Source of the DNA: Streptomyces ortus | Lineage (GTDB): Bacteria; Actinomycetota; Actinomycetes; Streptomycetales; Streptomycetaceae | Assembly (NCBI RefSeq): GCF_026341275.1 | Contig: NZ_JAIFZO010000002.1 | Span: forward strand, 446,361-510,360 | DNA length: 64,000 bases | Direction: 5' to 3' | Part shown: piece after piece, positions 9,401 to 18,317 of the stretch | Position numbering within the stretch: the stretch's first letter is position 1 | Layout: the number at the start of each line of letters is the position of its first letter | The notes under the pieces: model-generated | Databases searched by the model: none | What the model was told of the DNA's origin: nothing | Seen by the model: the letters and a program-made list of their open reading frames with translations, nothing else | Program-made: the position numbers and the translations under genes

Positions 9401-11189
9401 TCCGCCGCTCCGCGTCGTACGCGTGCTCGGCCGCGGTCGCCGCGTCGGCCGCGCGGGCCGCCGTCAGCTCGGCCCGGGACTCGGCGGACGCGGCGTCCCG
9501 GGCGTGGTCCGCGGTGCGGCGGGACGCCTCGCGCGCGGTGTCCCAGGCGGCGACGGCCGTCTTCTCGGCGTCGCTGGCGGCGAGCGCGGCGCGGGCCGGG
9601 TCGGCGTCGGGGGCGGTGTCGTCGAGCCAGCCGGCCCGCACCGCCTCGGCGGTCTCCTGCTCGACCTCGCCGAGCCGCTGGCGCAGATGGCCGACCTCGC
9701 TGCGGGCGCGCTGCGCCTCCGTGGCGGCGGACGTCGCGTCCCGGTGGGCGGCCTCACCGACCTCCTGGAGCGAACTGGAGCGCTCCTCCTGCTCGTTGGC
9801 GAGCGCCTCGGCCCCTTCGGCGGCGGCGTGCAGCGCGCGTACGAGGTCGACGGCGGCCCTGGCCCGGGCGGCGAGCGCGGGTGCGGCGTCCCGCTCGGCC
9901 TCCAGGATCGCGGCGGCCACACGGGTGGAGCGGTCGGCCGCCGCGCGGTGGCGCAGCACGGCTTCCGCGGCCTGCCACGCGGAGTGCAGGGTGCGCGCGT
10001 CGGCGAGTTCCTTCTTCTGCGCGGCGGCGCCCTTCTCGGCCGCGGCGAGCGCCAGTGAGGCGTGCCGGTAGGCCAGTTCGGCCGCGATCAGCGCACTGCG
10101 CTCCCGGGAGCCCTCCGCCTCGGTGGCGCGGTGGGCGGCGGCGGTGACCTGCTGGGCCAGGTCGCCGGTGCGGCCCCGCTCCAGCGCGGCGCGCGCGGAG
10201 AGCCGCCTGGCCAGCGTGCGCGTACGCCGCTCGGCGGCCGTGTGGACGTCGCGCGCGTGGGAGCGCGCCCCGGCCGCCTCGACGATCCGTCCGAGCAGGT
10301 CCACGGATCCCGCGGTGAACTCCCGCTCGGCGATCAGTTCGGCCCGTCGTCCCAGCTTGTTGCCGAAGCCGCCCACCAGGTCGGCGAGGCCGTCGGTGTC
10401 CCTGGTGTCGGTGACCGCGCGCAGCAGCAGATCGGTGAAGTCGGAGTCCTTCTTGACGGCGAAGAGACCGGCGGCCTCGCCCTCGTCGGCGTTCATCTCG
10501 CGCTGGTAGCGGAAGAGTTCGGGGTCGAGGCCCAGGTCGCCGAGGTGTTCGATCCACCGGTCGTGGATCTCCTCCCAGTGCACTTCGAGGTGCGGGTACG
10601 CCTTGCCCGCGTCGGTGAGCGCGTCCCGGAAGCCCTTCATGGTGCGGCGCCGGCCCTGCGCGCCCGAGGCGCCTTCGACGGGCGGCCGGACGGCGGTGGA
10701 CTCGGCGACCGGCAGGTTGTCCAGGCTCAGCCCGGGTCCCGGCCGGAAGGAGTACCAGGCCTCGGCGAACTTGCGCGGGTCGTTGGAGACCTGCCGCCCG
10801 CGCCACTCGCTGACCTTGCCGACCACGACGCACTCGCCGGTGAGCGTGTGCTGCCACTCCAGCGCCACATGCCCGCAGTCGTCCGCGAGCAGGAACTTGC
10901 GCAGCACACCGGAGCTGGCGCCGCCGAGGGTGTTGCGGTGGCCGGGCAGCATCACCGAGAAGATCAGCTTGAGCAGTACGGACTTGCCGCCGCCGTTCTC
11001 CAGGAAGAGCACGCCGGCGGGCGCGGGGCGGCGCGGCGGCCCGACGGGCTCCTCCTCGAAGAACTCCGCCTGCGTGGGCGCGGGATCGGGCACGAGCCCG
11101 CCGACTCCGCGCAGGTCCAGCACGGTGTCGGCGTAACGCGCACCGGCCGGCCCGATGGAGTAGAGGCGGACCCGGGACAGCTCGTACAT
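6483..11189 (-). CDS. SMC/MukB-like coiled-coil ATPase (condensin- or JetC-like large subunit)
   Basis: A 1568-residue protein with the split-ABC-ATPase layout of SMC/MukB/JetC proteins. The Walker A motif is at residues 64-70 (ENGGGKS). A very long Ala/Arg/Glu-rich, heptad-like coiled coil runs from roughly 290 to 1380. The C-terminal head has the ABC signature FSGGQ (1432-1436) and a Walker B strand TLFLDNPIG (D1470). The residue after the Walker B Asp is Asn, where most SMC proteins have catalytic Glu. A non-conserved Gly/Pro stretch near residues 620-660 (DNA about 9225-9350) looks like an inserted intergenic repeat. It is the third gene after MukF-like and MukE-like genes, the order of JetA-JetB-JetC. 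A role in chromosome organisation or anti-plasmid defence is inferred; nothing here proves it. Confidence 0.7.
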   Translation of the reverse strand: MYELSRVRLYSIGPAGARYADTVLDLRGVGGLVPDPAPTQAEFFEEEPVGPPRRPAPAGVLFLENGGGKSVLLKLIFSVMLPGHRNTLGGASSGVLRKFLLADDCGHVALEWQHTLTGECVVVGKVSEWRGRQVSNDPRKFAEAWYSFRPGPGLSLDNLPVAESTAVRPPVEGASGAQGRRRTMKGFRDALTDAGKAYPHLEVHWEEIHDRWIEHLGDLGLDPELFRYQREMNADEGEAAGLFAVKKDSDFTDLLLRAVTDTRDTDGLADLVGGFGNKLGRRAELIAEREFTAGSVDLLGRIVEAAGARSHARDVHTAAERRTRTLARRLSARAALERGRTGDLAQQVTAAAHRATEAEGSRERSALIAAELAYRHASLALAAAEKGAAAQKKELADARTLHSAWQAAEAVLRHRAAADRSTRVAAAILEAERDAAPALAARARAAVDLVRALHAAAEGAEALANEQEERSSSLQEVGEAAHRDATSAATEAQRARSEVGHLRQRLGEVEQETAEAVRAGWLDDTAPDADPARAALAASDAEKTAVAAWDTAREASRRTADHARDAASAESRAELTAARAADAATAAEHAYDAERRTAQALAEEERLAELLGLPGSSGAQGAFGGPGRAGRPTLPGPRHSAPTDASADGRGITTTADSDDSAADGPLTPQQLDHYADELRQLLDDTVTSAERQLFELRTAAADDSRILGALGDGGLLPPGPDVLATVEYLGEHGIPALPGWRYLAQAVDPVDHARVLAARPELVDGVIITDPDTHARARDALTDAALLPRSTVAVGTAAALLAPTPAPDAGGDDVFLVPPNPAMHDEHAADEERQALRRRAAERDDEIRESAARLAKDRELAARLASWRTGCPAGRLTELATAAGDARAFAEEAEAELAEARAVRTEADEAAAEAALVRDERQEAAQRARRAADALAGLAFRLRERAGWQVKVRELADEAAESEARAQACLERARAADEDRRGTQRAADDARRTARALRAERAEIAGAPDDLPEEEPGAAKSSLPALREAYRAASQLYEKVGVGADLRAEQARAESDESTALTELNRLTNKVRTRAAQLLESTDGSDGPSRQAAVARAEELVQLLEGRVSTASEQLGRLRGEAERHAPEDADAHTELPDDLVPRDAEHAQGLLRTATGELATRTDALGQARAAHTELLDAHHAAEDAAGGFDETAALLRDLLREHTDDEQEETEPYPGTLEEARQSAAETRRSLRGCAADLSAAEAAVREASDILVRHANSTRYEQVRTPARQQIRELPASALPEHAQKWADAFAPRLRVLTDELAQLERNRDSIVDRLRGLVESSLATLRSAQRLSRLPEGLGEWSGQEFLRIRFEEPDQASLAERLGEVVDEATRAAVKKNSDLRRDGMSLLLRGVAAALQPKGVAVEILKPDAVLRAERVPVGQMGDVFSGGQLLTAAIALYCTMAALRSNDRGRDKHRHAGTLFLDNPIGRANATYLLELQRAVSDALGVQLLYTTGLFDTTALAEFPLVIRLRNDADLRAGLKYISVEEHLRPGLPREVPAGEAAHTEITATRMYKRPAPSTP

Positions 11190-11255
11190 GGCGGACTCTC
11201 GTAGTCGTGAGCGGTGGGGGGAGGTGACGGGTTGAACGTGAAAGGGGTCGGGCGG

Positions 11256-12134
11256 TTACGAGTGGAACGGCAGCCCGGCGTCTGCGACCAGCTCCAGATC
11301 GTCGGTGTCCTCGGCGGGCATCAGGCTCGCGGTGCCGTCGGTCACCGGCACGACCCCCAGCTCCAGCAGCTCGGCCAGGGCGGCGCTGCCCGCCATGTCC
11401 CGCACCTGGAGCTGATAGCGGGCGGTCGTGCGGTACGTGCCCCCGGCGTCGTCCCCGGTGCGCTGCAGGAACCCGGACTCGGTGAGGAACGCGGCGGCCT
11501 TGCCGACGATGCCGGTGGTGGAACCGGCCAGTCTGCGCGCGTCCTTGGTGGCCCCGGCGGAGCTGCGCCGCGCCCAGATCCGCCAGGCGGCCTCAAGCCC
11601 GGGCGCGTCCGTGGCGGGGTCGGTGTTCTCCCCCTGCTGCTCGGCCCGCTCCTCCAGGCGCCGGCACGCCTGGCGGACGAACGCGTCGACGCCGTTGACC
11701 GAGACGCGCCCGACGTAGCCGTCGTCGGCCAGGTCCTCGGGTCTCGGGAAGGCCAGCGCGGCGACGGCGAGGTGGGCGAGGCCGTGCAGGAACCGGTCAC
11801 CCGAGTCGGCGGACGCCCGGCGCGCGTAGTCGCCCATGCGCACGGCGAACACCGAGTCCTCGGCGGCGGTCACCGCCATGCCGGCCCGTGGGGACACCTC
11901 TAGGACGACGAGTCCGAGTCCGGTGGCCACGGCGTCGGCGAGCCGCGCGAAGGGGGGATCCTCGCGGTACCGCCGCAGCAGTTCGGTGTACTCCTGGTCC
12001 CGCGCGGGCTGCGTCCTGGGCTGCAGCCCGAAGGCCACGAGCCGGGCCGCGTCCGCGGTGTCGGCGGGGGTGACGGGGGCGCTCACCGCCGCGGCGACCG
12101 CCTCCGGCTCACTCCACTCGGCCTGCTCACTCAC
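11256..12134 (-). CDS. MukE/JetB-like accessory protein (winged-helix type)
   Basis: A 292-residue protein, GTG start behind AAGGAG. The N-terminal half is helical. The C-terminal half has a winged-helix-like stretch (GIVGKAAAFLTESGFLQRTG, then GTYRTTARYQLQVRDM), as in MukE or JetB proteins that bridge kleisin and ATPase heads. No catalytic motif is visible. It lies 66 bases upstream of the SMC-like gene and 100 bases downstream of the MukF-like gene, all on the same strand, consistent with a three-subunit complex. The family call rests mainly on size, position and fold impression; a profile search is needed. Confidence 0.5.
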   Translation of the reverse strand: MSEQAEWSEPEAVAAAVSAPVTPADTADAARLVAFGLQPRTQPARDQEYTELLRRYREDPPFARLADAVATGLGLVVLEVSPRAGMAVTAAEDSVFAVRMGDYARRASADSGDRFLHGLAHLAVAALAFPRPEDLADDGYVGRVSVNGVDAFVRQACRRLEERAEQQGENTDPATDAPGLEAAWRIWARRSSAGATKDARRLAGSTTGIVGKAAAFLTESGFLQRTGDDAGGTYRTTARYQLQVRDMAGSAALAELLELGVVPVTDGTASLMPAEDTDDLELVADAGLPFHS

Positions 12135-12234
12135 GACTGCTGCAGCTCCTTCGACTCATTCGACTCATGGGCGGGGCCGAAGGCGGGCGCCCCGCCGACC
12201 CGCCCGCGGTACGCCGTCCCGCTCGGGCAGCCGC

Positions 12235-13791
12235 TCACGCGACCTCCGACCGGCCCGCGGTCATCCCGACCACATCCAGCAGAGCCATTCCCACGATCAG
12301 GTCCGCTCCGCCGAACTCCGGATCGTCCAGCTCGACCCCGTCGTCCACGGCGAACAGCAGCCGCTCCTCGCCCTGCCGGTACGCCGTACCGACGGGCGGG
12401 CTGGCCGCGTGGACCGCCAGCAGGGCGACCAGATACGGCAGTTCGGGATCCTGCCGCCGCGCGTCGGCGAGCAGCCCGGACAGCCGGCGCGGCGCGTCGG
12501 CCGGCAGGTCGAGCAGTTCCATGGCGGCGGCGAGCTGCTCCTCGCTGAACCGGCTGTCGTCCGGGGTGGCGATCAGGTCGGGCTCGGGCATCTCCGCACC
12601 GAGGTGCTCGCGCTCGACCGGCGGTGTCAGCAGCAGGTCGACCAGGTCGCCGACCCGGACGGAGGCGGGGGTGCGAAGTCCCGTCCCGCGCGCGAAGAAG
12701 GCGTCGGTCACCCGCAGCGCCCCCTCCAGGGGCAGCGGCAGCACGGGGGCCACGAGATGGCCGTAGAGGTCTATCCCGGAGGTCGTCATCGGGGTCGCGA
12801 AGGCCTGCCGGTCCTGCTCGGCGCGGAACAGCGGCCCGGCCTCCAGCAGCCTGGACTGCAACTGCGTGTGGCGCCGGATGCAGTCCTTGACGATGTCGAC
12901 GAGCTCGGCGGCCCGGCGCTTCTGCTCGGGGTCCTCCGACTCGTCCCGCGCCCTGCGGATGTTGGTGAGGATCGCGTTCTCGTGGCGGTAGCGGTCCGCC
13001 ACGTGGTCCAGGGCCTCGGCGATCATGTCGGGCACGGCCTGCAGCCAGTCCACCGCCCGGACGTTGCGCCGGGTCGCGTCCAGGGCCCTGCGGAGCGTCT
13101 CCGAGTACTGCACGGTGCGGTAGCGGGCCTGCTCGGCGGCGAGCTGGGCGTCCGCGAGGCGGCCCCGGCTGATCAGCACCTCGAGCTTGACCTCGGCGGC
13201 GATCTGCGCGCTGGTGACGTCGGTGTCCAGGGCGCCCACGAGGACGTTGACCGCCTCGTCCGTCGTACGGAGGTAGACACTCCCGCCGTGGCCCGCGACC
13301 TCCTCGATCAGCTTGAAGTCGTAGTCGCGGCGCACGTACGAGCCGTCGGGCGCGAAGGTGCCGTAGACGGCGCGGAAGCCGCGGTCGACGCTGCCGACGT
13401 TGATCAGGTTCTCCAGGACCCAGCGGGCCACCCGCTCGTGCTCGGCGACGGGCCGGCGCGGGGCCTGGGCGGCGATGCGCGGGATGAGCCTGGCCACTAT
13501 CTGGTCGTGGTCGGCGCCCGTGTCGAAGTCCATGTTCAGGGTGATCAGGTCGATGGAGGCGAGGGCCACCTCCGCCATGCCGTACACCGAGTACTCACCC
13601 GCGAGGTTCGCCTTGCGCACGTCGAGGTCGTGCAGGGGCGCGGTGCAGGCGAGCGCGCGCAGCCGCCGCGCCAGGCCCTCGTCGGCGGCCGGGCCCGTCG
13701 CGGGGCGCGGCCCCGCGCTGAGCTGGGGCGGAGCACTGTCCGTCGATGCAGGCGAAGTCACGGAGCACAGACTAGGCGCTGGGTCTGACAA
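12235..13791 (-). CDS. MukF/JetA-like (kleisin-type) protein, first gene of the condensin-like operon
   Basis: A 518-residue, mostly helical protein without recognisable enzyme motifs. Size and position as the first of three genes match the kleisin subunit (MukF, MksF, JetA). The coiled central region (YRHENAILTNIRRARDESED, then KRRAAELVDIVKDCIRRHTQ) resembles the linker helices of that family. The start is uncertain. TTG at 13791 gives 518 residues, but its nearest purine-rich site is about 17 bases away inside the GntR gene; GTG at 13761 would give 508 residues. The GntR stop codon lies only 12 bases upstream, so read-through from that gene is possible. Confidence 0.5.
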   Translation of the reverse strand: MSDPAPSLCSVTSPASTDSAPPQLSAGPRPATGPAADEGLARRLRALACTAPLHDLDVRKANLAGEYSVYGMAEVALASIDLITLNMDFDTGADHDQIVARLIPRIAAQAPRRPVAEHERVARWVLENLINVGSVDRGFRAVYGTFAPDGSYVRRDYDFKLIEEVAGHGGSVYLRTTDEAVNVLVGALDTDVTSAQIAAEVKLEVLISRGRLADAQLAAEQARYRTVQYSETLRRALDATRRNVRAVDWLQAVPDMIAEALDHVADRYRHENAILTNIRRARDESEDPEQKRRAAELVDIVKDCIRRHTQLQSRLLEAGPLFRAEQDRQAFATPMTTSGIDLYGHLVAPVLPLPLEGALRVTDAFFARGTGLRTPASVRVGDLVDLLLTPPVEREHLGAEMPEPDLIATPDDSRFSEEQLAAAMELLDLPADAPRRLSGLLADARRQDPELPYLVALLAVHAASPPVGTAYRQGEERLLFAVDDGVELDDPEFGGADLIVGMALLDVVGMTAGRSEVA

Positions 13792-13803
13792 CCACCCAAA
13801 ACG

Positions 13804-14520
13804 CTAGGCCTCCTCCGCCACCCGGTTGCCGTAGACCTCCGTGACCCGTCTGCGGGAGTCGTCCAGGTAGACCGCCAGCAGACTCTCCGCCGCCGCGCGG
13901 TCGCCGTCCTGGAGCGCCTGGAGTATCTGGCCGTTGCGGGCCAGGTAGGGCTCGTGGAGGCGCTTCGGGTCGTCCACGAGGTGGAAGGCGAGGCGGAGTT
14001 CGGCGAAGACGCTGCGCATCAGCTCGTCGGTGCGGGCACTGGCGGCGAGGGCCACCAGCTCCTGGTGGAAGTGGATGTTGGCCGTGCCCACGCCCTTCCA
14101 GTCGCCCTCGTGGGCCGAACGCCGTCCGTCCGCGACCGACCCTGCGAGGCCGTCCACCGCGTACGGCGGCCTGCCGAGTCCGCGGACGACCGCGCATTCG
14201 ACGAGGCTGCGGGTGCGGTAGATGTCCTCGACGTCCTCGACGGTCAGCACCCGCACGAAGACACCGCGGTTGAGCTGGTGGACCAGCAGCCGTTCGTGGG
14301 TGAGCAGCCGGAACGCCTCGCGCAGGGTGTTGCGGGAGACGCCGAGCGCGCCACCGATGCTGTCCTCGGACAGGCGCTTGCCGGGCGGGAAGTACCCGTC
14401 GGCGATCCGGCTCCGCAGGATGTCCGAGACCCGCTCGGCGGTGCTGGTGCGGCCCAGCAGCGCGCGGTCGTCCGCCAGTCCGTTCAGTTCGGCCACGCCC
14501 GAATTCAATCGCAGATACAA
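13804..14520 (-). CDS. GntR-family (FCD-type) transcriptional regulator
   Basis: A 238-residue regulator. The N-terminal winged helix-turn-helix (about residues 25-95) contains LSEDSIGGALGVSRNTLREA, and an all-helical FCD effector domain follows with metal/ligand residues in the VGTANIHFHQELVALA and HLVDD regions. FCD regulators bind small organic acids. The gene diverges from the MFS-DUF1445-pxpABC operon with a 19-bp palindrome in between, so it probably represses that operon and itself, with 5-oxoproline or D-glutamate as candidate effector (inference). A GTG eight codons downstream is an alternative start. Confidence 0.88.
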   Translation of the reverse strand: MYLRLNSGVAELNGLADDRALLGRTSTAERVSDILRSRIADGYFPPGKRLSEDSIGGALGVSRNTLREAFRLLTHERLLVHQLNRGVFVRVLTVEDVEDIYRTRSLVECAVVRGLGRPPYAVDGLAGSVADGRRSAHEGDWKGVGTANIHFHQELVALAASARTDELMRSVFAELRLAFHLVDDPKRLHEPYLARNGQILQALQDGDRAAAESLLAVYLDDSRRRVTEVYGNRVAEEA

Positions 14521-14543
14521 GAACGAAACAACATGGGTATTGA

Positions 14544-14562
14544 AGGATCGTTCAACGATCCT
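14544..14562. promoter_or_regulatory. Palindromic operator candidate for the GntR regulator
   Basis: A perfect inverted repeat: arms AGGATCGTT and AACGATCCT around a single C, just upstream of the GntR start and in the shared region with the MFS operon. Position and symmetry are those of a dimeric GntR binding site; binding is inferred. Confidence 0.6.
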
Positions 14563-14710
14563 CTACCTTGCTTATCAGGCGCCGGGCTCGTCGGGCACCA
14601 ACCGCTCGTCCGGGCGCCGACGGCTTCCGCACCGGTTCCGCACTGCCTCCGCACGGCATGGCACGGCTCACTCCCCGAGCACCCTCCCGTCCCTCATCTG
14701 CGAGGTGCCC

Positions 14711-16030
14711 ATGAGCACGACCCCTCCACCGCAGGCCCCGCCCGCCGAAACGCGCCCCGGAGCGGGCGGACCCACCGCCGACGAGGGCGCGTTCGCCTGG
14801 CTGCGGGCCCTCGGACCGCGTGGCCGCCGCGCCTTCGGCGGCGCGTTCGGCGGCTACGGCCTCGACTCGTACGACTACTTCACCCTGCCGCTGAGCATGG
14901 TGGCCCTGGCCGCGTACTTCGGTCTCAGCAGCGGCCAGACCGGGCTGTTCACGACCGTCACGCTCGTCGTGTCCGCCGTCGGCGGCGCCGCGGCGGGTGT
15001 CGTCGCGGACCGGATCGGGCGCGTCAAGGCCCTGATGATCACCGTCATCACGTACGCGGTCTTCACCGTGGCCTGCGGTTTCGCGCCCAACTACGAGACC
15101 CTGCTGGTCTTCCGCGCCCTTCAGGGCCTCGGCTTCGGCGGTGAGTGGGCGGTCGGCGCGATCCTGGTCGCCGAGTACGCGAGCCCCAAGCACCGCGGCC
15201 GTACGCTCGGCGCGGTCCAGAGCGCCTGGGCCGTCGGGTGGGGACTCGCCGTGGTCGTCTACACGCTGGTCTTCCAGTTCCTCGACGACGACATCGCCTG
15301 GCGCGTGATGTTCTGGACCGGTGCCCTGCCGGCACTGCTGGTCGTCTGGGTACGCCGTCAGGTCAAGGACGCCCCCGAGGCGGCCGAGCGCCGCAAGGAA
15401 AGCCCCGAGAAGGGTTCCTTCGCCGCCATCTTCAAGCCGGGCACGACCGCCGGACCCGGCCTCCTGAAGACGACGGTCTTCGCCGTGCTGCTCTCCACGG
15501 GCGTCCAGGGCGGCTACTACACGCTGGCCACCTGGGTGCCGACGTACCTGAAGACCGACCGCGGACTGTCCGTCGTAGGCACCGGCGGCTACCTCGCGTT
15601 CCTGATCTCCGGAGCCTTCATCGGCTACCTGACCGGCGGTTATCTCACCGACAAGCTGGGCCGCAAGCGGAACATCCTGCTCTTCGCGATCCTCTCGGCG
15701 ATCTGCATCCTGGCCTACGCGAACATCCCGAGCGGCGCCAACACCCTCGTCCTCGTACTCGGCTTCCCGCTCGGGTTCTGCATGTCGGCGATCTTCAGCG
15801 GCTTCGGCTCGTTCCTCAGCGAGCTGTATCCGACGGCGGTACGCGGTACGGGACAGGGCTTCACGTACAACACGGGCCGTGCCGTGGGCGCGGTCTTCCC
15901 GACCCTGGTGGGCTTCCTGGCCGACAGTTGGGGCATCGGGGGCGCGCTGGTCTTCGGCGCGATCGGATACGGCCTCGCGGCACTGGCCCTGATCGGTCTG
16001 CCCGAGACCCGTGGGAAGGAACTCCTGTGA
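14711..16030 (+). CDS. MFS transporter (organic/aromatic acid type)
   Basis: A 439-residue, 12-span major facilitator. The ATG at 14711 is chosen because the hydrophobic region begins about 45 codons later. MFS signatures are visible: [18 protein letters not shown] between spans 2 and 3, [22 protein letters not shown] in spans 4-5, and [13 protein letters not shown] after span 8. It resembles the acid:H+ symporter branch (NanT, lactate and benzoate carriers). It is the first gene of an operon with a D-glutamate-cyclase-like gene and 5-oxoprolinase, so it probably imports pyroglutamate or a related acid. Its TGA overlaps the next GTG start. Confidence 0.88.
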   Translation: MSTTPPPQAPPAETRPGAGGPTADEGAFAWLRALGPRGRRAFGGAFGGYGLDSYDYFTLPLSMVALAAYFGLSSGQTGLFTTVTLVVSAVGGAAAGVVADRIGRVKALMITVITYAVFTVACGFAPNYETLLVFRALQGLGFGGEWAVGAILVAEYASPKHRGRTLGAVQSAWAVGWGLAVVVYTLVFQFLDDDIAWRVMFWTGALPALLVVWVRRQVKDAPEAAERRKESPEKGSFAAIFKPGTTAGPGLLKTTVFAVLLSTGVQGGYYTLATWVPTYLKTDRGLSVVGTGGYLAFLISGAFIGYLTGGYLTDKLGRKRNILLFAILSAICILAYANIPSGANTLVLVLGFPLGFCMSAIFSGFGSFLSELYPTAVRGTGQGFTYNTGRAVGAVFPTLVGFLADSWGIGGALVFGAIGYGLAALALIGLPETRGKELL

Positions 16031-16857
16031 CCAGGTCCCAGAGCACACGGCACCGCCCGCTCGGCCTCCTCGACGACCACGCGCACGCGTGGAGCCCCGC
16101 AGAGGCACGTTCCCGCTTCCGTGCGGGCGTGTCGGGTCCCACCGCGGGCTGCGCGGCGGGCCACACCCAGGCGAACCTGATCTCGGTGCCGGCGGACTGG
16201 GCGTACGACATGCTCCTGTTCTGCCAGCGCAACCCGAAGCCCTGCCCGGTGCTCGACGTCACCGACGCCGGTTCCTGGACGACCGTCCTGGCCGACGGCG
16301 CCGATCTGCGCACCGACCTGCCGCGCTACCGGGTGTGGGAGCACGGCGAGCTGGTGGAGGAGCCCACGGACGTGGTGGCGCACTGGCGCGACGACCTCGT
16401 GTCGTTCCTCATCGGGTGCAGCTTCACCTTCGAGTGGGCGCTGACCGCGGCGGGTGTCCCGATGCGCCACATCGAGCAGGGCCGCAACGTCTCCATGTAC
16501 GTCACCGGCCGCCAATGCCGGCCCGCCGGACGGCTGCACGGGCCGATGGTGGTGTCCATGCGGCCGGTGCCGCCCGAGCATCTGCCCGTGGCGATCCGGG
16601 AGACCAGTCTGCTGCCCGCGGTGCACGGCAGCCCGGTGTACTGCGGCGATCCGGGCGCCCTCGGCATCGAGGACCTGGCCCGCCCCGACTTCGGTGATCC
16701 GGTGGACTTCGAGCCGGACGACATCCCGGTGTTCTGGGCCTGCGGTGTGACGCCGCAGGCCGCCGTGATGGCCTCCCGCCCGCCGTTCGCGATCACCCAC
16801 GCGCCCGGCCAGATGTTCGTCACCGACGCCCGCGACGAGCAGTACCGCGTCGCCTGA
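16027..16857 (+). CDS. DUF1445 / D-glutamate cyclase-like hydro-lyase
   Basis: A 276-residue member of the YcsI/DUF1445 family. Recognisable blocks are [37 protein letters not shown] and [12 protein letters not shown] near the C-terminus. The mammalian homologue interconverts D-glutamate and 5-oxo-D-proline; bacterial members are annotated as putative hydro-lyases and often sit beside pxpABC, as here. The GTG start overlaps the MFS stop (GTGA), indicating translational coupling. A role in feeding D-glutamate or 5-oxoproline into glutamate metabolism is the natural reading. Confidence 0.85.
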   Translation: MTRSQSTRHRPLGLLDDHAHAWSPAEARSRFRAGVSGPTAGCAAGHTQANLISVPADWAYDMLLFCQRNPKPCPVLDVTDAGSWTTVLADGADLRTDLPRYRVWEHGELVEEPTDVVAHWRDDLVSFLIGCSFTFEWALTAAGVPMRHIEQGRNVSMYVTGRQCRPAGRLHGPMVVSMRPVPPEHLPVAIRETSLLPAVHGSPVYCGDPGALGIEDLARPDFGDPVDFEPDDIPVFWACGVTPQAAVMASRPPFAITHAPGQMFVTDARDEQYRVA

Positions 16858-16899
16858 GCCACCGTCACCTGCGTCGCCCGACCGGAGAACGGACACTTC

Positions 16900-17706
16900 A
16901 TGACCTCCACCGGTAACCCCGGCGGTACCCCCGGCCGTACCCCCGGCGGCACCTCCATCGATCTCAACGCCGATCTCGGCGAAGGGTTCGGCCGCTGGCA
17001 CCTGACCGACGACGAACAGCTGCTGTCCGTCGTCACCAGCGCCAACGTGGCCTGCGGCTTCCACGCCGGGGACGCCGCCACCATGCGGCGGGTGTGCGAC
17101 CTCGCCGCCGAACGCGGGGTACGGATCGGCGCCCAGGTCTCCTACCGGGACCTGGCGGGCTTCGGGCGGCGCGCGATGGACGTGCCGTCCGGCGAACTGG
17201 CGGCCGAGGTGGCGTACCAGATCGGTGCGCTGGAGGTCTTCGCGCGCGCGGCGGGGGCGCGCGTGGCGTACGTCAAACCGCACGGCGCGCTCTACAACCG
17301 CGTCGTGCACGACGAGGAACAGGCGGGCGCGGTCGTGGCCGGGGTACGGCTCGCCGACGCCACGTTGCCGGTGCTCGGGCTGCCCGGCTCCCGGTTTCTC
17401 GCCGTGGCCGCGAAGGCCGGGCTGCCGGTCGTCACCGAGGCGTTCGCGGACCGCGCGTACACCGACGAGGGCACGCTCGTGCCGCGTGGCCGGGAGGGGG
17501 CGGTGATCACCCGTGCGGACGACGTCGTGGAACGCTCGCTGGGGCTCGCCCGTTCTGGTGTCGTCACGTCCCACTCGGGCCGTGACATCGCCGTACGGGC
17601 CCGCTCCCTGTGCCTGCACGGCGACACGCCCGGCGCGGTGGACCTGGCCCGCCGGGTCCGGGCACGGCTGGAGGAGGCGGGCGTCCGCGTGGAGGCGTTC
17701 GGATGA
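16900..17706 (+). CDS. pxpA: 5-oxoprolinase subunit A (LamB/YcsF family)
   Basis: A 268-residue member of the LamB/YcsF family. The N-terminal signature IDLNADLGEGFGRW is followed by TSANVACGFHAGD, with metal/substrate-site His and Asp, and by VKPHGALYN. With PxpB and PxpC it forms the prokaryotic ATP-dependent 5-oxoprolinase, which opens 5-oxo-L-proline to L-glutamate. The first ~14 residues are a Gly/Thr/Pro-rich extension and may not all be translated. Its stop overlaps the pxpB start (ATGA). Confidence 0.93.
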   Translation: MTSTGNPGGTPGRTPGGTSIDLNADLGEGFGRWHLTDDEQLLSVVTSANVACGFHAGDAATMRRVCDLAAERGVRIGAQVSYRDLAGFGRRAMDVPSGELAAEVAYQIGALEVFARAAGARVAYVKPHGALYNRVVHDEEQAGAVVAGVRLADATLPVLGLPGSRFLAVAAKAGLPVVTEAFADRAYTDEGTLVPRGREGAVITRADDVVERSLGLARSGVVTSHSGRDIAVRARSLCLHGDTPGAVDLARRVRARLEEAGVRVEAFG

Positions 17707-18317
17707 GGGCACTGCCGGTCGGCGACCGCGCGCTGCTCGTCGAGGTGTCCACGGACGAGGAGGCACAGGCCCTGCACGCCGATCTGCTCCGCCGTCGCGC
17801 GGAGGGCTCACTCTCCGTGCGCGAGATCGTCCCCGCGGCCCGCACGGTGCTCCTGGACGGCCTGGAGGAGCCGTCCCGGCTGGCCGCCCAGCTGTCCGGC
17901 ATGCGGCTCCCGTCCCTTCCTCCGCCGGTCGCGGAGGTCGTGGAGATCGCCGTGCGCTACGACGGCCCCGACCTGGCGGACGTCGCCGGACTCTGGGGCG
18001 TGTCCCCGGACGAGGTGGTGAGGATCCACGCGGCGGCCGAGTTCCGGGTCGCCTTCTGCGGGTTCGCCCCCGGCTTCGGCTATCTGACCGGCCTCCCGGC
18101 CCGCTACGGCGTGCCACGGCGCGCGACACCCCGTACGACCGTCCCCGCGGGTTCCGTGGGCCTCGCGGGCCCGTACACGGGCGTGTACCCGCGCTCGTCG
18201 CCGGGCGGCTGGCAGTTGATCGGTACGACGGACGCCGTCCTGTGGGACCACGCGCGCGTGCCGGCCGCACTGCTGTCGCCCGGCACACCGGTTCGCTTCG
18301 TACCGGTGGACTCCTGA
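17703..18317 (+). CDS. pxpB: 5-oxoprolinase subunit B (KipI/allophanate hydrolase subunit 1 family)
   Basis: A 204-residue KipI/AHS1-type protein. The ATG at 17703 overlaps the pxpA stop. The family core is clear: VEIAVRYDGPDLADVA, FCGFAPGFGYLTGLP, PRRATPRTTVPAGSVG and TGVYPRSSPGGWQLIG. It works with PxpC, the carboxyltransferase-like pair partner, and PxpA. The stop overlaps the pxpC start by one base (TGATG). Confidence 0.93.
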   Translation: MRALPVGDRALLVEVSTDEEAQALHADLLRRRAEGSLSVREIVPAARTVLLDGLEEPSRLAAQLSGMRLPSLPPPVAEVVEIAVRYDGPDLADVAGLWGVSPDEVVRIHAAAEFRVAFCGFAPGFGYLTGLPARYGVPRRATPRTTVPAGSVGLAGPYTGVYPRSSPGGWQLIGTTDAVLWDHARVPAALLSPGTPVRFVPVDS

